This document shows positions 38,333 through 52,428 of a stretch of DNA of 64,000 nt, piece by piece. Location of the stretch: positions 734,662-798,661 of the forward strand of contig PGZF01000005.1 of the NCBI GenBank assembly GCA_002840125.1, in the 5' to 3' direction. The notes beneath the pieces are model-generated. The model had not been told where the DNA came from. It saw only the letters and a list, made by a program, of their open reading frames with translations, and did no database searches. Source of the stretch: Gammaproteobacteria bacterium HGW-Gammaproteobacteria-15 (GTDB taxonomy: Bacteria; Pseudomonadota; Gammaproteobacteria; Enterobacterales; Alteromonadaceae). The translations under genes were made by a program, and so were the position numbers. Every line of letters begins with the position of its first letter. Position 1 is the first letter of the stretch.

Positions 38333-39619
38333 ATGAACCCTTCGACCGCACAGTTTTTGCTGGCCGCGAAACAGGCAGAAATAAAAGCCCTGTTGCAGCT
38401 TTCGGCTAGCTGTCAGCTGGTAACCAGCATTAGCGAGCTGGTGCATCAGCTGCAGCGCGAGCGGGGGATCAGCAATATTTTTCTTGCGTCAGGCTGCGAG
38501 TTATTTGCCCGGCAACGCCAGCAACAATTGCAGCACAGCAGCAGCGCAGAGCTACAACTTCGCACAGCACTTGAGCAACAATACTTACATGCACTGCAGC
38601 CGTGCAACAGCAGCCGTTTACTCAGCGACATTTGTCTGGCATTGCAGGGCATGGATCATCTGCCGGCCCTGCGCGAACAAATACACCAGCAAAAAATAAC
38701 CCCCTTACAAGCCACTGAAGCTTACAGCCGGTTAATTGCCGCCTGGCTGGCAGTGGTGCTGGAATCGGCCGACCTGGCCTGTGATGCCAGTATTACCCGC
38801 GTACTGGTTGCCTTGTTTAACCTACTGCAAACCAAAGAATATGCCGGCCAGGAAAGGGCGTGGGGCGCTATGGGGTTTGCCTCTGGCCAGGTAAGTACAG
38901 AACTGACCGAACGTTTATTATTGCTGCAACAGGCACAGCAACACAGCGCTGCCGTTTTTCTCGAATTTGCCAGCAGCGCACAACAACAGCAGTGGCAACA
39001 GCTGGAGCAAAGCGCTGCGGCTAAACAGCTGCAACAACTGAGAACCATGCTGCAGCAGCTACCGGGCACGACAATGCTGGTGCCTGCAGTCAGTGATCTT
39101 TGGTATCAGTTTGCTACCGAGCGTATGGATGCCATGCACCAGTTAATGGCATTGCTGACAGCTGATTTACAGCAACTCACCTCTGCTACAGTCACTGCCG
39201 CGCAACAGCAGTTGCAGCAGCACCGGCACAAGCTAACCGAGCTGACTGCCTTGCCGGGCAGCTCAGGTTTAACCTTATTAATCGACCCCAGCATGCCGGG
39301 GTTATATGGCGCCTCGGTTTTACCGCAAACCAGCAACGAGCACAGCATTAAGGCACCCAGCCGCTCGTTTTATCAGTTGTTGTCGGAACAAGCGCAGCAT
39401 ATCCGCCAGATGCATACCGAACTAACCGATGTACGCCGGGCCATAGGCGAGCAAAAACTAACAAATCGTGCCAAATTATTGTTAATGCAGCATAAAAAGA
39501 TAACAGAAGAGCAAGCTTACCGTCAGTTGCAGCAAAGCGCGATGCAGCAACAGTGTAAAATAGCCGACGTCGCTGCCGCTGTGGTTAATGCCTTACATAA
39601 AGCGAAAGAGCAGAATTAG
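38333..39619 (+). CDS. nasR: Nitrate/nitrite-responsive antiterminator NasR (NIT + ANTAR)
   Basis: A 428-aa soluble regulator. The N-terminal three quarters is a NIT sensor domain, helical and rich in Gln/Leu, with the signature VHQLQRERGISNIFLASG. The C-terminal 60 residues are an ANTAR RNA-binding domain (RAIGEQKLTNRAKLLLMQHKKITEEQAYRQL in parts, then ADVAAAVVNAL). NasR of Klebsiella binds leader RNA when nitrate or nitrite is present and prevents termination. The ATG at 38333 is chosen; a GTG at 38324 is in frame but less likely. Neither has a clear Shine-Dalgarno. Confidence 0.92.
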   Translation: MNPSTAQFLLAAKQAEIKALLQLSASCQLVTSISELVHQLQRERGISNIFLASGCELFARQRQQQLQHSSSAELQLRTALEQQYLHALQPCNSSRLLSDICLALQGMDHLPALREQIHQQKITPLQATEAYSRLIAAWLAVVLESADLACDASITRVLVALFNLLQTKEYAGQERAWGAMGFASGQVSTELTERLLLLQQAQQHSAAVFLEFASSAQQQQWQQLEQSAAAKQLQQLRTMLQQLPGTTMLVPAVSDLWYQFATERMDAMHQLMALLTADLQQLTSATVTAAQQQLQQHRHKLTELTALPGSSGLTLLIDPSMPGLYGASVLPQTSNEHSIKAPSRSFYQLLSEQAQHIRQMHTELTDVRRAIGEQKLTNRAKLLLMQHKKITEEQAYRQLQQSAMQQQCKIADVAAAVVNALHKAKEQN

Positions 39620-39919
39620 CGAGTAACCGATAAAGCGGTTTAGCTTTTATCGTAGTCGCCACAACCTGCCTGAAAATACCGTTAACACTCTGCTCAAAAA
39701 AGTCACGGCCACATGCGCTCTGCTGAAAAAGTCTACAGTGTCTACAAAAAATTCGCTAAATTACACCTTTTGTGTTTTAATTGTGTTAATTTAAGTTGAA
39801 TAATATTGGTGGTTTTGTTGTGTTAACTTCAGACATCAGGTCCTTACCCGTTTGTATTCAAGCGTTACAAAAGGCAATTAAGTACCATAACTTCTTGTCA
39901 CAGCCAGCCACTGCTTAAG
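39620..39919. other. Intergenic region between nasR and the hypothetical gene at 39920
   Basis: 300 bp, AT-rich towards the right. It contains CGATAAA (39628-39634) with TTTATCG (39646-39652), a 7-bp hairpin that may end nasR transcription although the T tract is weak. No gene or other clear element is seen. Confidence 0.5.
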
Positions 39920-40366
39920 ATGAACACGGCGGCTATTTCATTACAACCTCTGGTATCAGATCGCGCTGATGCCGTTCCGGTAGCGGAAATTTGGCTGGCA
40001 GGCGTTACCACCGCTAAGCTGATCGGCGGGGCAGTGCTTGAAGCTGCTTTTCACTGTGAGCATGGTTATCTGCTGTTTGTTACCGATGATATTCCTTTTG
40101 AAGACACGCTGAGCATTTACCTGATGGATCAGGATTTTCAGGTACTGGATAGTGTTAATATTGGTGTGGCATATTCTACCGGTAACTTCCATTTACTACG
40201 TGAACCGTCAGCACGTGAAGTGGAGTTCAGTTTTATTGGCGGCTATAACTGGCGCCTTACTTTATTAGCTACTCCGGAATTTTGCCTGCCTTTATTTAAC
40301 GAGCCTGCCGGTGTGCGTCGCAAGCCCAGCTTTAAGCGTTGGTTTAAGCTAAGCTGCTCGCGTTAA
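39920..40366 (+). CDS. Hypothetical protein
   Basis: Not recognised. 148 aa, no signal peptide or TM helix. Mostly beta-type alternation of hydrophobic residues (YLLFVTDDIPFEDTLSIYLMD, EVEFSFIGGYNWRLTLLA), then a basic tail (RRKPSFKRWFKLSCSR). Codon use resembles that of the neighbours. It stands alone between nasR and a response-regulator gene. No strong Shine-Dalgarno is visible. Confidence 0.65.
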   Translation: MNTAAISLQPLVSDRADAVPVAEIWLAGVTTAKLIGGAVLEAAFHCEHGYLLFVTDDIPFEDTLSIYLMDQDFQVLDSVNIGVAYSTGNFHLLREPSAREVEFSFIGGYNWRLTLLATPEFCLPLFNEPAGVRRKPSFKRWFKLSCSR

Positions 40367-40453
40367 AAATTATTGCTGTTCCGGCCAGCGTAGCTGTGCC
40401 GAAGGGCTGGCGCACTTAGCCCCGATGCTGACTTTTTTATTACTACAGTATGC

Positions 40454-41248
40454 TTAATGATCTAACAGCCGGTACAGCAGCTGCTTAACAGCTTCCGGCT
40501 CAAACGGCTTGTCACACATCGCATTTACGCCGCTTTGAGCAATATTGGCAAGATGCGCATCATTGGCTTCGCTGGTGACCATTAGCACCGGAATATGCGA
40601 CAGGGTGCTGTGCTCGCGGATAAATTCTGTCAGCTCGCGGCCATTTACTTCCGGCATATTGTAGTCGGTCACTACCAGATCAAAGTTTTGCCGTTGCAAC
40701 AGCGCTATAGCCTGCTGGCCATCTTCTGCTTCGGTAATCTGCTGCATCCCCAAATTGTTTAGCACACGGCGGATATGGTTACGCGCCAACCGGCTGTCAT
40801 CAACTACCAGCACCCGTACATCGTGTACGTCGAATAAAGTCAGTTCCAGCTCGGCCGGGCTAAGTAAATCAACGGCGGCATTTAATGCTTTGCCCAGTTG
40901 CATGGCATCAAATGGTTTGGGCAAAATGGCTACGACGCCGGATTGTTTAAATGCTTCTAACTGCGCTTTGCGGGTCTCGCTTGATACCAGTAAGAATGGG
41001 ATCTCAGCGGTGTCGGGTGCTGATTTCAACTGCTGCAACAATTGCTCTGCGTTGCCATCGGCTAAATGCAAGGCGCAGGCTATAGCATCGGGTTTGTGCC
41101 GCTTAATGTTTTGCAAGGCACTGGCAAGGCTGTCTGCTTCTTCAACCCGGGTAACGTTTTCTTCCGCCAGCTTTTTGCGGATAATTTTTCGTTGTACCTC
41201 TGAAGGCTCAATCAGCAGAATATGTAAATCGGCAGGTGACAGTTGCAT
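40454..41248 (-). CDS. Tandem-receiver response regulator with degenerate first receiver
   Basis: A 264-aa cytoplasmic protein of two CheY-like receiver domains and no output domain. The second (about 140-264) is intact: VLVVDDSRLAR, phosphoacceptor Asp in VVTDYNMPEVNG, and the CDKPF lysine. In the first (about 8-125) the corresponding position in AIACALHLADG is Ala and the acidic pair is EP, so it cannot be phosphorylated in the usual way. The ATG at 41248 follows GGAG; an upstream in-frame start at 41290 is less likely. The partner kinase is not encoded nearby. Confidence 0.88.
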   Translation of the reverse strand: MQLSPADLHILLIEPSEVQRKIIRKKLAEENVTRVEEADSLASALQNIKRHKPDAIACALHLADGNAEQLLQQLKSAPDTAEIPFLLVSSETRKAQLEAFKQSGVVAILPKPFDAMQLGKALNAAVDLLSPAELELTLFDVHDVRVLVVDDSRLARNHIRRVLNNLGMQQITEAEDGQQAIALLQRQNFDLVVTDYNMPEVNGRELTEFIREHSTLSHIPVLMVTSEANDAHLANIAQSGVNAMCDKPFEPEAVKQLLYRLLDH

Positions 41249-41493
41249 AGCGGCTCCGCAACAAATGACGAAAGCAGTATCTTGCCACAACTACGGTTAG
41301 CCTGGCACTACTAAATAGGCCTTATGCCCAATGAATAAACTACCACTGTGAGGCCAAACGCGGAATTGTAACAGCTGCTGTAAATTAACTATTGCGGTAA
41401 ATAAGTATACATAACCACTTACATTTAAAGACTTAATTTTTTTGCGGCTTTCTGTCAGTCTGAGATTTATCAAAAGCCACCTAAGGACGCAAA

Positions 41494-42366
41494 ATGTGCC
41501 ACAACACCAATTTGAAGCTGCTCAGTGCCGGTTGCCTGATCATGACCGGTATGTTGACAGCTCCGGTGTCAGCCATTGTTATCCGGCATGATAAACCACC
41601 AGAGCTTTATCTGGCCTCTCAAGCGGATTTCCCGCCGCTGGCGACCTTTTACAATATAGGCGTGCACGGTACTTTGATTGCGCCTGACTGGGTGCTAACA
41701 GCGGCGCATACCGTGTTTTGCCTGAATCCGGGCCAGACTATTGCAGTGGGCGATGAATTGGTTGAGGTAAAAGCGCGTTATAGTTACCCATCTTACCGGT
41801 TGGGCAAGCAGCATGATTTAGCGCTTATTAAGCTGGCAAAACCGGTGCAAAGTGTTGAGCCTGCCAAACTGTACCGCCAACAGGATGAGCGTGATCAGGT
41901 GCTGTGGTTTATCGGCAGTGGTGGTACGGGTACAGGTTTGACCGGCGAAACTATAGGCTACAAAGAAAACAACGGTGTGCTGCGCAAGGCGCAGAATAAA
42001 GTGACCGCAGTGACAAAATCCGATTTGAGATTTGTGTTTGAATCAGGTCGCCACGCGCTGGAGCTGGAAGGCGTATCTGGCAATGGCGACAGTGGTGGCC
42101 CGGCCTATCTGAAAAAAGACGATGGCTATTACCTGCTTGGCGTAAGTTCCAGAGTAGATTCGTGGTTTAAAGGTGTTGGCGAGTACGGCGTTAAAGAGCT
42201 GTACACCCGGGTATCCAGCCACGCTAATTGGATCGACCAGGTAATGGCCGCCGATAACACCGAAAGAGCCAAACTCAGCTCATCCGACGGTTTCCTGCAA
42301 CCTGGCATGACAGCAGAAAATCTGCCGGGTATTTGTGCATCGATAAGTTTGAAAACGCCGGTTTAA
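41494..42366 (+). CDS. Secreted trypsin-like serine protease (S1 family)
   Basis: A 290-aa exported protease. An N-terminal signal peptide ends near APVSA (residue 27). The catalytic triad is visible as His72 in VLTAAHTV, Asp108 in KQHDLALIKL and Ser200 in GNGDSGGPAY. No C-terminal anchoring domain is present. The physiological substrate is unknown. AAGGA lies upstream of the ATG. A bidirectional terminator separates it from tusA. Confidence 0.9.
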   Translation: MCHNTNLKLLSAGCLIMTGMLTAPVSAIVIRHDKPPELYLASQADFPPLATFYNIGVHGTLIAPDWVLTAAHTVFCLNPGQTIAVGDELVEVKARYSYPSYRLGKQHDLALIKLAKPVQSVEPAKLYRQQDERDQVLWFIGSGGTGTGLTGETIGYKENNGVLRKAQNKVTAVTKSDLRFVFESGRHALELEGVSGNGDSGGPAYLKKDDGYYLLGVSSRVDSWFKGVGEYGVKELYTRVSSHANWIDQVMAADNTERAKLSSSDGFLQPGMTAENLPGICASISLKTPV

Positions 42367-42384
42367 CGGTTTAAGCGGCGTTTT
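42352..42384. terminator. Bidirectional terminator between the S1 protease gene and tusA
   Basis: AAAACGCCG (42352-42360) and CGGCGTTTT (42376-42384) form a 9-bp stem whose ends give T runs on both strands. It spans the two convergent stop codons. Confidence 0.8.
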
Positions 42385-42628
42385 AACCTGATTTTTTCAC
42401 CACATACCTATACGGCAATTCAGCGGTATCGCTACTTACTAACTCATGGTCCATAAAACGGCAAAATGCCGGGATATCGCGGGTGGTGGCAGGGTCGTCG
42501 GCGATAATCAGTAAAGTTTCACCCACCTGCATTTTACGAATTTGCAGCCGTATCATCATTACCGGCTCGGGGCAGCGCATGCCTAAAGCATCCAGTGTTT
42601 GATCTGCGCTGCTAAACATATCTTCCAT
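42383..42628 (-). CDS. tusA: Sulfurtransferase TusA
   Basis: An 81-aa sulfur-carrier protein for tRNA 2-thiouridine synthesis and related sulfur trafficking. The catalytic CPEP motif (Cys19) follows [24 protein letters not shown] completes the family pattern. It is separated from upstream fadA by a terminator. Confidence 0.95.
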   Translation of the reverse strand: MEDMFSSADQTLDALGMRCPEPVMMIRLQIRKMQVGETLLIIADDPATTRDIPAFCRFMDHELVSSDTAELPYRYVVKKSG

Positions 42629-42700
42629 CGTTACTCCGGTAAAATATAAAGCGGTCTGTGGCTGCGCCAGCGGGATTTGCGCCTATATTTCTGCGTCAAT

Positions 42701-42726
42701 AAATAAAGGCCGTAAAAACGGCCCTT
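42701..42726 (-). terminator. fadBA terminator
   Basis: On the minus strand GGGCCGT, a short A/T loop and ACGGCC form a stem followed by TTTATTTATT; it ends the fadBA transcript ahead of tusA. Confidence 0.8.
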
Positions 42727-42772
42727 ATTCTATGCGATTGTGCTTATTGCTGCCAGCTTATGGCGGCTCAAA

Positions 42773-46106
<3,334 letters not shown>

Positions 46107-46207
46107 AATGGTGCTCCTTGGTCGCGTATGTTAGGGTTTTTCGCAACTGGTACGATGAGGTTGTCTTGCTCAGTGTGTCGCGGTTCGGAAAAAAATTCAA
46201 CCGTTAT

Positions 46208-46224
46208 TTAAACACGTGTTTGAA
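46208..46224. promoter_or_regulatory. Palindromic operator candidate between fadB and slt
   Basis: TTAAACACGTGTTTGAA contains the perfect 12-bp palindrome AAACACGTGTTT (46210-46221). Fatty-acid degradation genes in this order are commonly repressed by the TetR-type PsrA or by FadR, and the GTTTG-type half-sites suit PsrA better. The regulator assignment is inference. Confidence 0.5.
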
Positions 46225-46296
46225 TCCGACAACGGTGGTCAGCAGTAACTATAGGTGGTATTTTTTCTTTTTCGTGTATTTATCGGGGTTATCACA

Positions 46297-48210
46297 GTGA
46301 AACGTATGGTTTTAATACTGAGTAACCTGCTCCTTATGCCGTTGGCTACGGCATCTGTGTCTTCTGAGGCAGCGTTACGCAATGAATTTTTACAGGCTGA
46401 GCGCCAGATTGGCAGCCTGACAACTGAGCAAGCACAAAAAGTGCTGGAAAAATTTGCCGACTATCCGTTGCAGCCTTATTTGCAGCAACGCCGTTTACAG
46501 CAGCTTTTAACTGCCGATGAGCGTATTGCCGAATTCTTGCAGCGATACCAAAAAACACCGATGGACTGGCCGTTACGTAAACCCTGGTTGCTGGATTTAG
46601 CCCGCCGGCAAAAAGCGGCTACTTATCTGGCCAATTACAACGGCTCTAATGATGCCGAGCTGGAATGCCATGCACTGCGTTTTAAGCTGGCAGATAAAAA
46701 TGCTGATACTAAAGCCTTATGGCCTGAAGTGACCCGCTTGTGGGTAGTGGGCAAATCGCAACCTAAAGCCTGTGATCCGCTATTTTCGGCCTGGCGCAAA
46801 GCTGGCCAGCAAACCACAGAGTTGGTATGGCAGCGTATCCGTGTGTCTGCCGAAGGCGGCGATTCAGGCTTAATTCCGTATCTGAAAACTCAGTTGCCGG
46901 CAGATCAGCAGTATCTGGCCGATATGTATTTAAGAGCCCGGCAAAACCCGTCAGTGATTAGCGGTGCGAAGTTTTTTCCGTTAAAAAAAGTGCATGAGCG
47001 TGATGTGCTGGCGTATGGCCTGAAACGGCTGATCTGGCGTGAGCCACAGCAGGCGCTGGCGTTATGGCAAAAATTTGTTAACGACCCGTATTTCACTGAA
47101 GCTCAGCGGTTAGATGTCAGGCGTCAGTTTGCTATAGCGTTAGCCAGTAAAGGTGAAGAGCAAGCAGCAGACTGGTTTAAACAACTGCCGCCCGAGCTTA
47201 TTGATAATATGCTCGCGCACTGGCAGGTTAGCCATGCGCTGGCGCAGCTGGATTGGCCGAAAGTACAGCAGGTTATTGAAGCTTTCCCGGCCGATATTGC
47301 TAAAGACAGCAGCTGGCGCTATTGGTTAGCCCGGGCTTATGAGCAACAAGGTCAGGCAGATAAAGCTAAACCGCTGTTTGAAGCACTGGCATTACAGCGG
47401 CATTTTTACGGCTTTATGGCTGCAGCTAAGCTAGGTTTACCGCCGAGTTTGGCGCATGCGCCTGTTACCGTGTCAGAGGATGAGCTGAAAACACTGAAAC
47501 TGCACCCGGCGGTAAGACGGGCGCAAGAGTGGCTGGCACTGGGGCGTTTAACCGAAGCCCGGCGCGAGTGGAACCACCTGCAGGACACCTCAGATGAGCA
47601 GCAAAAGCTGGTGTCAGCCAAGCTGGCGCATCAGCTGCAATGGTACGAGCGGGCTATTTTCTCGCTGGCCGATGTCGGTTACTGGGACGACGTTGAACTA
47701 CGGTTTCCGCTGGCGTATCAGGATGAAATAACCCAGTCAGCTGCGAAGGTAGATATAGAATCTGGCTGGGCTATGGCGATAGCGCGACGTGAAAGCTCTT
47801 TTATGGCAGATGCCAACTCGCCGGTTGGGGCCCGAGGCCTGATGCAACTAATGCCAGCCACTGCGAGCGAAATTGCCAAAAAGCCGGTGCAACTGACACA
47901 ACTGTATAACCCGGTGATCAATATCGATTACGGTACCGATTATCTGAATTACCTGCGCAAACGTAACGACGGCAATCTGTTAATGGCCACTGCAGCTTAT
48001 AACGCCGGGTACAGCAGGGTAAAACAGTGGATCCCGAAAACCCACGCTTTACCGGCAGACGTCTGGGTAGAAACTATTCCATACCGGGAAACCCGCGATT
48101 ACGTAAAGGCGGTAATGGCGTATTACCAGATTTACAATATACGACTCAATACGCCAACAGATGTGTTTAAACCACTGACCACAATGCAGATTGGGGTCGT
48201 GGTGGAATAA
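46297..48210 (+). CDS. slt: Soluble lytic murein transglycosylase Slt
   Basis: Periplasmic peptidoglycan lyase of 637 aa. A signal peptide (about 1-20, ending ATAS) precedes a long alpha-helical superhelix and a C-terminal SLT domain with catalytic Glu499 in ARRESSFM, then GARGLMQLMPATA and ATAAYNAGYSRVKQW. The GTG at 46297 follows GGGG and gives a proper signal peptide; upstream in-frame codons extend it without Shine-Dalgarno. Confidence 0.95.
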   Translation: MKRMVLILSNLLLMPLATASVSSEAALRNEFLQAERQIGSLTTEQAQKVLEKFADYPLQPYLQQRRLQQLLTADERIAEFLQRYQKTPMDWPLRKPWLLDLARRQKAATYLANYNGSNDAELECHALRFKLADKNADTKALWPEVTRLWVVGKSQPKACDPLFSAWRKAGQQTTELVWQRIRVSAEGGDSGLIPYLKTQLPADQQYLADMYLRARQNPSVISGAKFFPLKKVHERDVLAYGLKRLIWREPQQALALWQKFVNDPYFTEAQRLDVRRQFAIALASKGEEQAADWFKQLPPELIDNMLAHWQVSHALAQLDWPKVQQVIEAFPADIAKDSSWRYWLARAYEQQGQADKAKPLFEALALQRHFYGFMAAAKLGLPPSLAHAPVTVSEDELKTLKLHPAVRRAQEWLALGRLTEARREWNHLQDTSDEQQKLVSAKLAHQLQWYERAIFSLADVGYWDDVELRFPLAYQDEITQSAAKVDIESGWAMAIARRESSFMADANSPVGARGLMQLMPATASEIAKKPVQLTQLYNPVINIDYGTDYLNYLRKRNDGNLLMATAAYNAGYSRVKQWIPKTHALPADVWVETIPYRETRDYVKAVMAYYQIYNIRLNTPTDVFKPLTTMQIGVVVE

Positions 48211-49581
<1,371 letters not shown>

Positions 49582-49603
49582 GCCTCAGGGGCGCCGCTAA
49601 GGT

Positions 49604-51055
49604 ATGCAATACCGCTCGATAATCCGGATCCTGGGGTTGCTGATCGCCATTTTCAGCATCACCATGATCCCGCCGGCTTTTGTCGCCTATTGGTATAAAG
49701 ACGGTGCCGGCGTGCCTTTTATATTGTCCTTTTTACTGAGCTTGTTTATTGGTTTTGTGATCTGGTACCCCAACCGGCAATACAAAGCCGAGCTAAAAGT
49801 GCGTGATGGCTTTCTTATTGTGGTGTTGTTCTGGACAGTGCTGGGTGCTGTGGGGGGTATACCGCTTATGCTGGCCGACAACCCACAGTTAAGTATGGCT
49901 GGCGCCATGTTTGAGGCGTTTTCCGGCCTTACCACCACAGGCGCTACGGTACTTACCGGAATAGAGTTTCTGCCCAAAGCCATTTTATATTACCGCCAGC
50001 AACTGCAATGGCTGGGTGGTATGGGGATTATCGTACTGGCAGTAGCTATATTGCCAATGCTGGGTGTAGGGGGCATGCAGCTGTACCGCGCCGAGACGCC
50101 GGGGCCGGTGAAAGATAATAAGATGACGCCACGTATCGCCGATACCGCCAAGCACTTATGGTATATCTATCTGGCGTTAACGCTAAGCTGTATGCTGGCA
50201 TTTTATCTGGCCGGGATGAACTGGTTTGATGCCATCTGCCATGCATTTTCTACCGTGGCAATTGGTGGTTTTTCCACTTACGATGCCAGTATCGGCCATT
50301 TTCAAAGTCCGGTTATTAATGCTATTTGTGTCATATTTTTACTGCTTAGTGCGGTAAATTTTCCGCTGCATTTTGCTGCCATTCGCGGCAAAAGTGTCAG
50401 CACCTATTTTCGCGATCCGGAATTTAAAGCCTTTTTAATTATTCAGGCTGCCCTGGTGCTGATTTGTTTTGTGGTGTTGCTGGAAACCAATGTCTATAAC
50501 ACAACAGCAGAAGCACTAAACCACGGTGTATTTCAGGCGGTGTCTATTTCCACGACCGCAGGTTTTGCTACCGATGGCTTTGCCGTGTGGCCGTTGTTTT
50601 TACCAATAATGCTGATTTTCTCCAGCTTTATTGGTGGTTGCGCTGGCTCTACCGGTGGAGGTTTAAAGGTAGTACGGGTAGTGTTATTGTTTTTGCAGGG
50701 CACGCGCGAGCTAAACCGACTTATTCACCCGCGCGCCGTTTATGCCATTAAACTGGGGCGTCGTGCGGTACCTGACCGCATTGTTGAAGCAGTGTGGGGC
50801 TTTTTTGCCGCCTATGCGTTGGTGTTTGTGGTAATTATGCTGCTGCTGTTGCTAACCGGTTTGGACAACATTACGGCCTTTACTGCTACGGCGGCCTGTT
50901 TAAATAACCTTGGACCCGGCCTGGGCGAGGTTGCGGCTAACTTTGGCTCTATTCCTGAAAGCAGCAAGTGGATCCTGATCGTGGCGATGGTATTTGGCCG
51001 GCTGGAAATATTCACCTTGCTGGTGCTATTTACCCCGGCCTTTTGGAAAGATTAA
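49604..51055 (+). CDS. trkH: Trk potassium uptake system membrane subunit TrkH
   Basis: K+-translocating membrane protein of 483 aa with about ten TM segments and four pore-like loops (for example [47 protein letters not shown]). It works with TrkA, whose gene converges from the right and overlaps by 4 bp. It lies 22 bp after pepQ and may be co-transcribed with it. Confidence 0.96.
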   Translation: MQYRSIIRILGLLIAIFSITMIPPAFVAYWYKDGAGVPFILSFLLSLFIGFVIWYPNRQYKAELKVRDGFLIVVLFWTVLGAVGGIPLMLADNPQLSMAGAMFEAFSGLTTTGATVLTGIEFLPKAILYYRQQLQWLGGMGIIVLAVAILPMLGVGGMQLYRAETPGPVKDNKMTPRIADTAKHLWYIYLALTLSCMLAFYLAGMNWFDAICHAFSTVAIGGFSTYDASIGHFQSPVINAICVIFLLLSAVNFPLHFAAIRGKSVSTYFRDPEFKAFLIIQAALVLICFVVLLETNVYNTTAEALNHGVFQAVSISTTAGFATDGFAVWPLFLPIMLIFSSFIGGCAGSTGGGLKVVRVVLLFLQGTRELNRLIHPRAVYAIKLGRRAVPDRIVEAVWGFFAAYALVFVVIMLLLLLTGLDNITAFTATAACLNNLGPGLGEVAANFGSIPESSKWILIVAMVFGRLEIFTLLVLFTPAFWKD

Positions 51056-52428
51056 ATAAAAATAGCACTAACCTGAAACAGCTTTTCCACTTCAACAATG
51101 TGCTTTTTGTCTACCATAAACAAAATAATGTGGTCATTGGTTTCAATAACGGTGCTGTCGTGGGCAATAACCACTTCATCGCCGCGAACTATGGCGCCAA
51201 TAGTGGTACCCGGAGGCAGTTTAATGCTGCCGATAGCTTTACCCACCACTTTGCTGGTATTGCTGTCGCCATGGGCAATAGCTTCAATGGCCTCGGCGGC
51301 GCCGCGGCGTAGCGAGTAAACGTTAACGATATCGCCACGGCGGATATGGGTTAGCAACGCTGAAATAGTGGCTTGCTGCGGAGATACAGCAATATCCACT
51401 TCGCCGCCTTGCAGTAAATCTACGTAGGCGCCGCGTTTAATCAGCACCATGGTTTTTTGGGCGCCCATCCTTTTGGCCAACATGGCCGACATGATATTGG
51501 CTTCATCGTCGTTGGTAACAGCGATAAACACATCTACCTGCTCAATGTTTTCTTCTTCCAGTAACTCCGGATCAGAAGCATCGCCAACATACACCACGGT
51601 GTTATCCAGCGCGCTGGACAAGAATTCAGCCCGCTCTTTGCCACGTTCAATTAACTTAACGCTGTGGGTTTTTTCCAGTGCCCGTGCCAAACCAAAACCA
51701 ACGTTACCGCCACCGGCGATCATAATGCGGCGGTAGCTGCGTTCCAGCTTTTGCAGTTCGCTCATTACTGCGCGGATATGCTTGGTGGCAGCGACGAAAA
51801 ACACTTCGTCGTCGGCTTCAATAATAGTGGTGCCCAGCGGTTTAATAGCTGTGCCGCGCCGGTAAATAGCGGCTACCCGGGTTTCAATATTCGGCATATG
51901 TTCTTTTAACGCCGACAACGCATGGCCAACCAGCAAGCCGCCATAATAAGCTTTAACCGCCACCAGGCTTACCTTGCCACCGGCAAACTCCACCACCTGT
52001 AAGGCGCCGGGGTAGTCAATTAAGCGGCGGATATAATTGGTAACCAGGGCTTCTGGCGCAATAAAATGATCGACCGGCATGTCGTCTTTATGAAACAGCT
52101 GATCGCGGTATTTCAGGTACTGATTGGTGCGGATTCGGGCAATTTTAACCGGTGTATTAAACATACTGTAGGCTACCTGACAGGCGACAATATTCACTTC
52201 GTCACTGTTGGTTACCGCCACGATCATGTCGGCATCTTCGGCACCGGCTTTTTTCAGAATATCCGGGTGCGAGCCATGGCCATGTACTACCTGCAAATCG
52301 TAACGATCCTGCAGGGCACGCAGCTTGTCTGCATTGCTATCAACAATGGTGATATCGTTTTGCTCACCTACCAGATTTTCTGCCAGTGTGGCACCAACCT
52401 GACCTGCACCCAGAATAATTATTTTCAT
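51052..52428 (-). CDS. trkA: Trk potassium transporter regulatory subunit TrkA
   Basis: Cytoplasmic NAD(H)-binding regulator, 458 aa, with two RCK modules. The first opens [18 protein letters not shown]; the second has [18 protein letters not shown] near residue 234. Last gene of the def-fmt-rsmB-trkA operon; its start overlaps the rsmB stop (ATGA). Confidence 0.97.
   Translation of the reverse strand: MKIIILGAGQVGATLAENLVGEQNDITIVDSNADKLRALQDRYDLQVVHGHGSHPDILKKAGAEDADMIVAVTNSDEVNIVACQVAYSMFNTPVKIARIRTNQYLKYRDQLFHKDDMPVDHFIAPEALVTNYIRRLIDYPGALQVVEFAGGKVSLVAVKAYYGGLLVGHALSALKEHMPNIETRVAAIYRRGTAIKPLGTTIIEADDEVFFVAATKHIRAVMSELQKLERSYRRIMIAGGGNVGFGLARALEKTHSVKLIERGKERAEFLSSALDNTVVYVGDASDPELLEEENIEQVDVFIAVTNDDEANIMSAMLAKRMGAQKTMVLIKRGAYVDLLQGGEVDIAVSPQQATISALLTHIRRGDIVNVYSLRRGAAEAIEAIAHGDSNTSKVVGKAIGSIKLPPGTTIGAIVRGDEVVIAHDSTVIETNDHIILFMVDKKHIVEVEKLFQVSAIFI

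Noticed and set aside
38127..38336. Small plus-strand open frame between nirC and nasR
   Set aside because: It lies across the promoter/enhancer region and its translation shows no family similarity.
46201..46230. The CACGTG palindrome at fadB as a parS site
   Set aside because: The flanks are AAA/TTT rather than the GTTNC/GNAAC of parS, so a fad operator is more likely.
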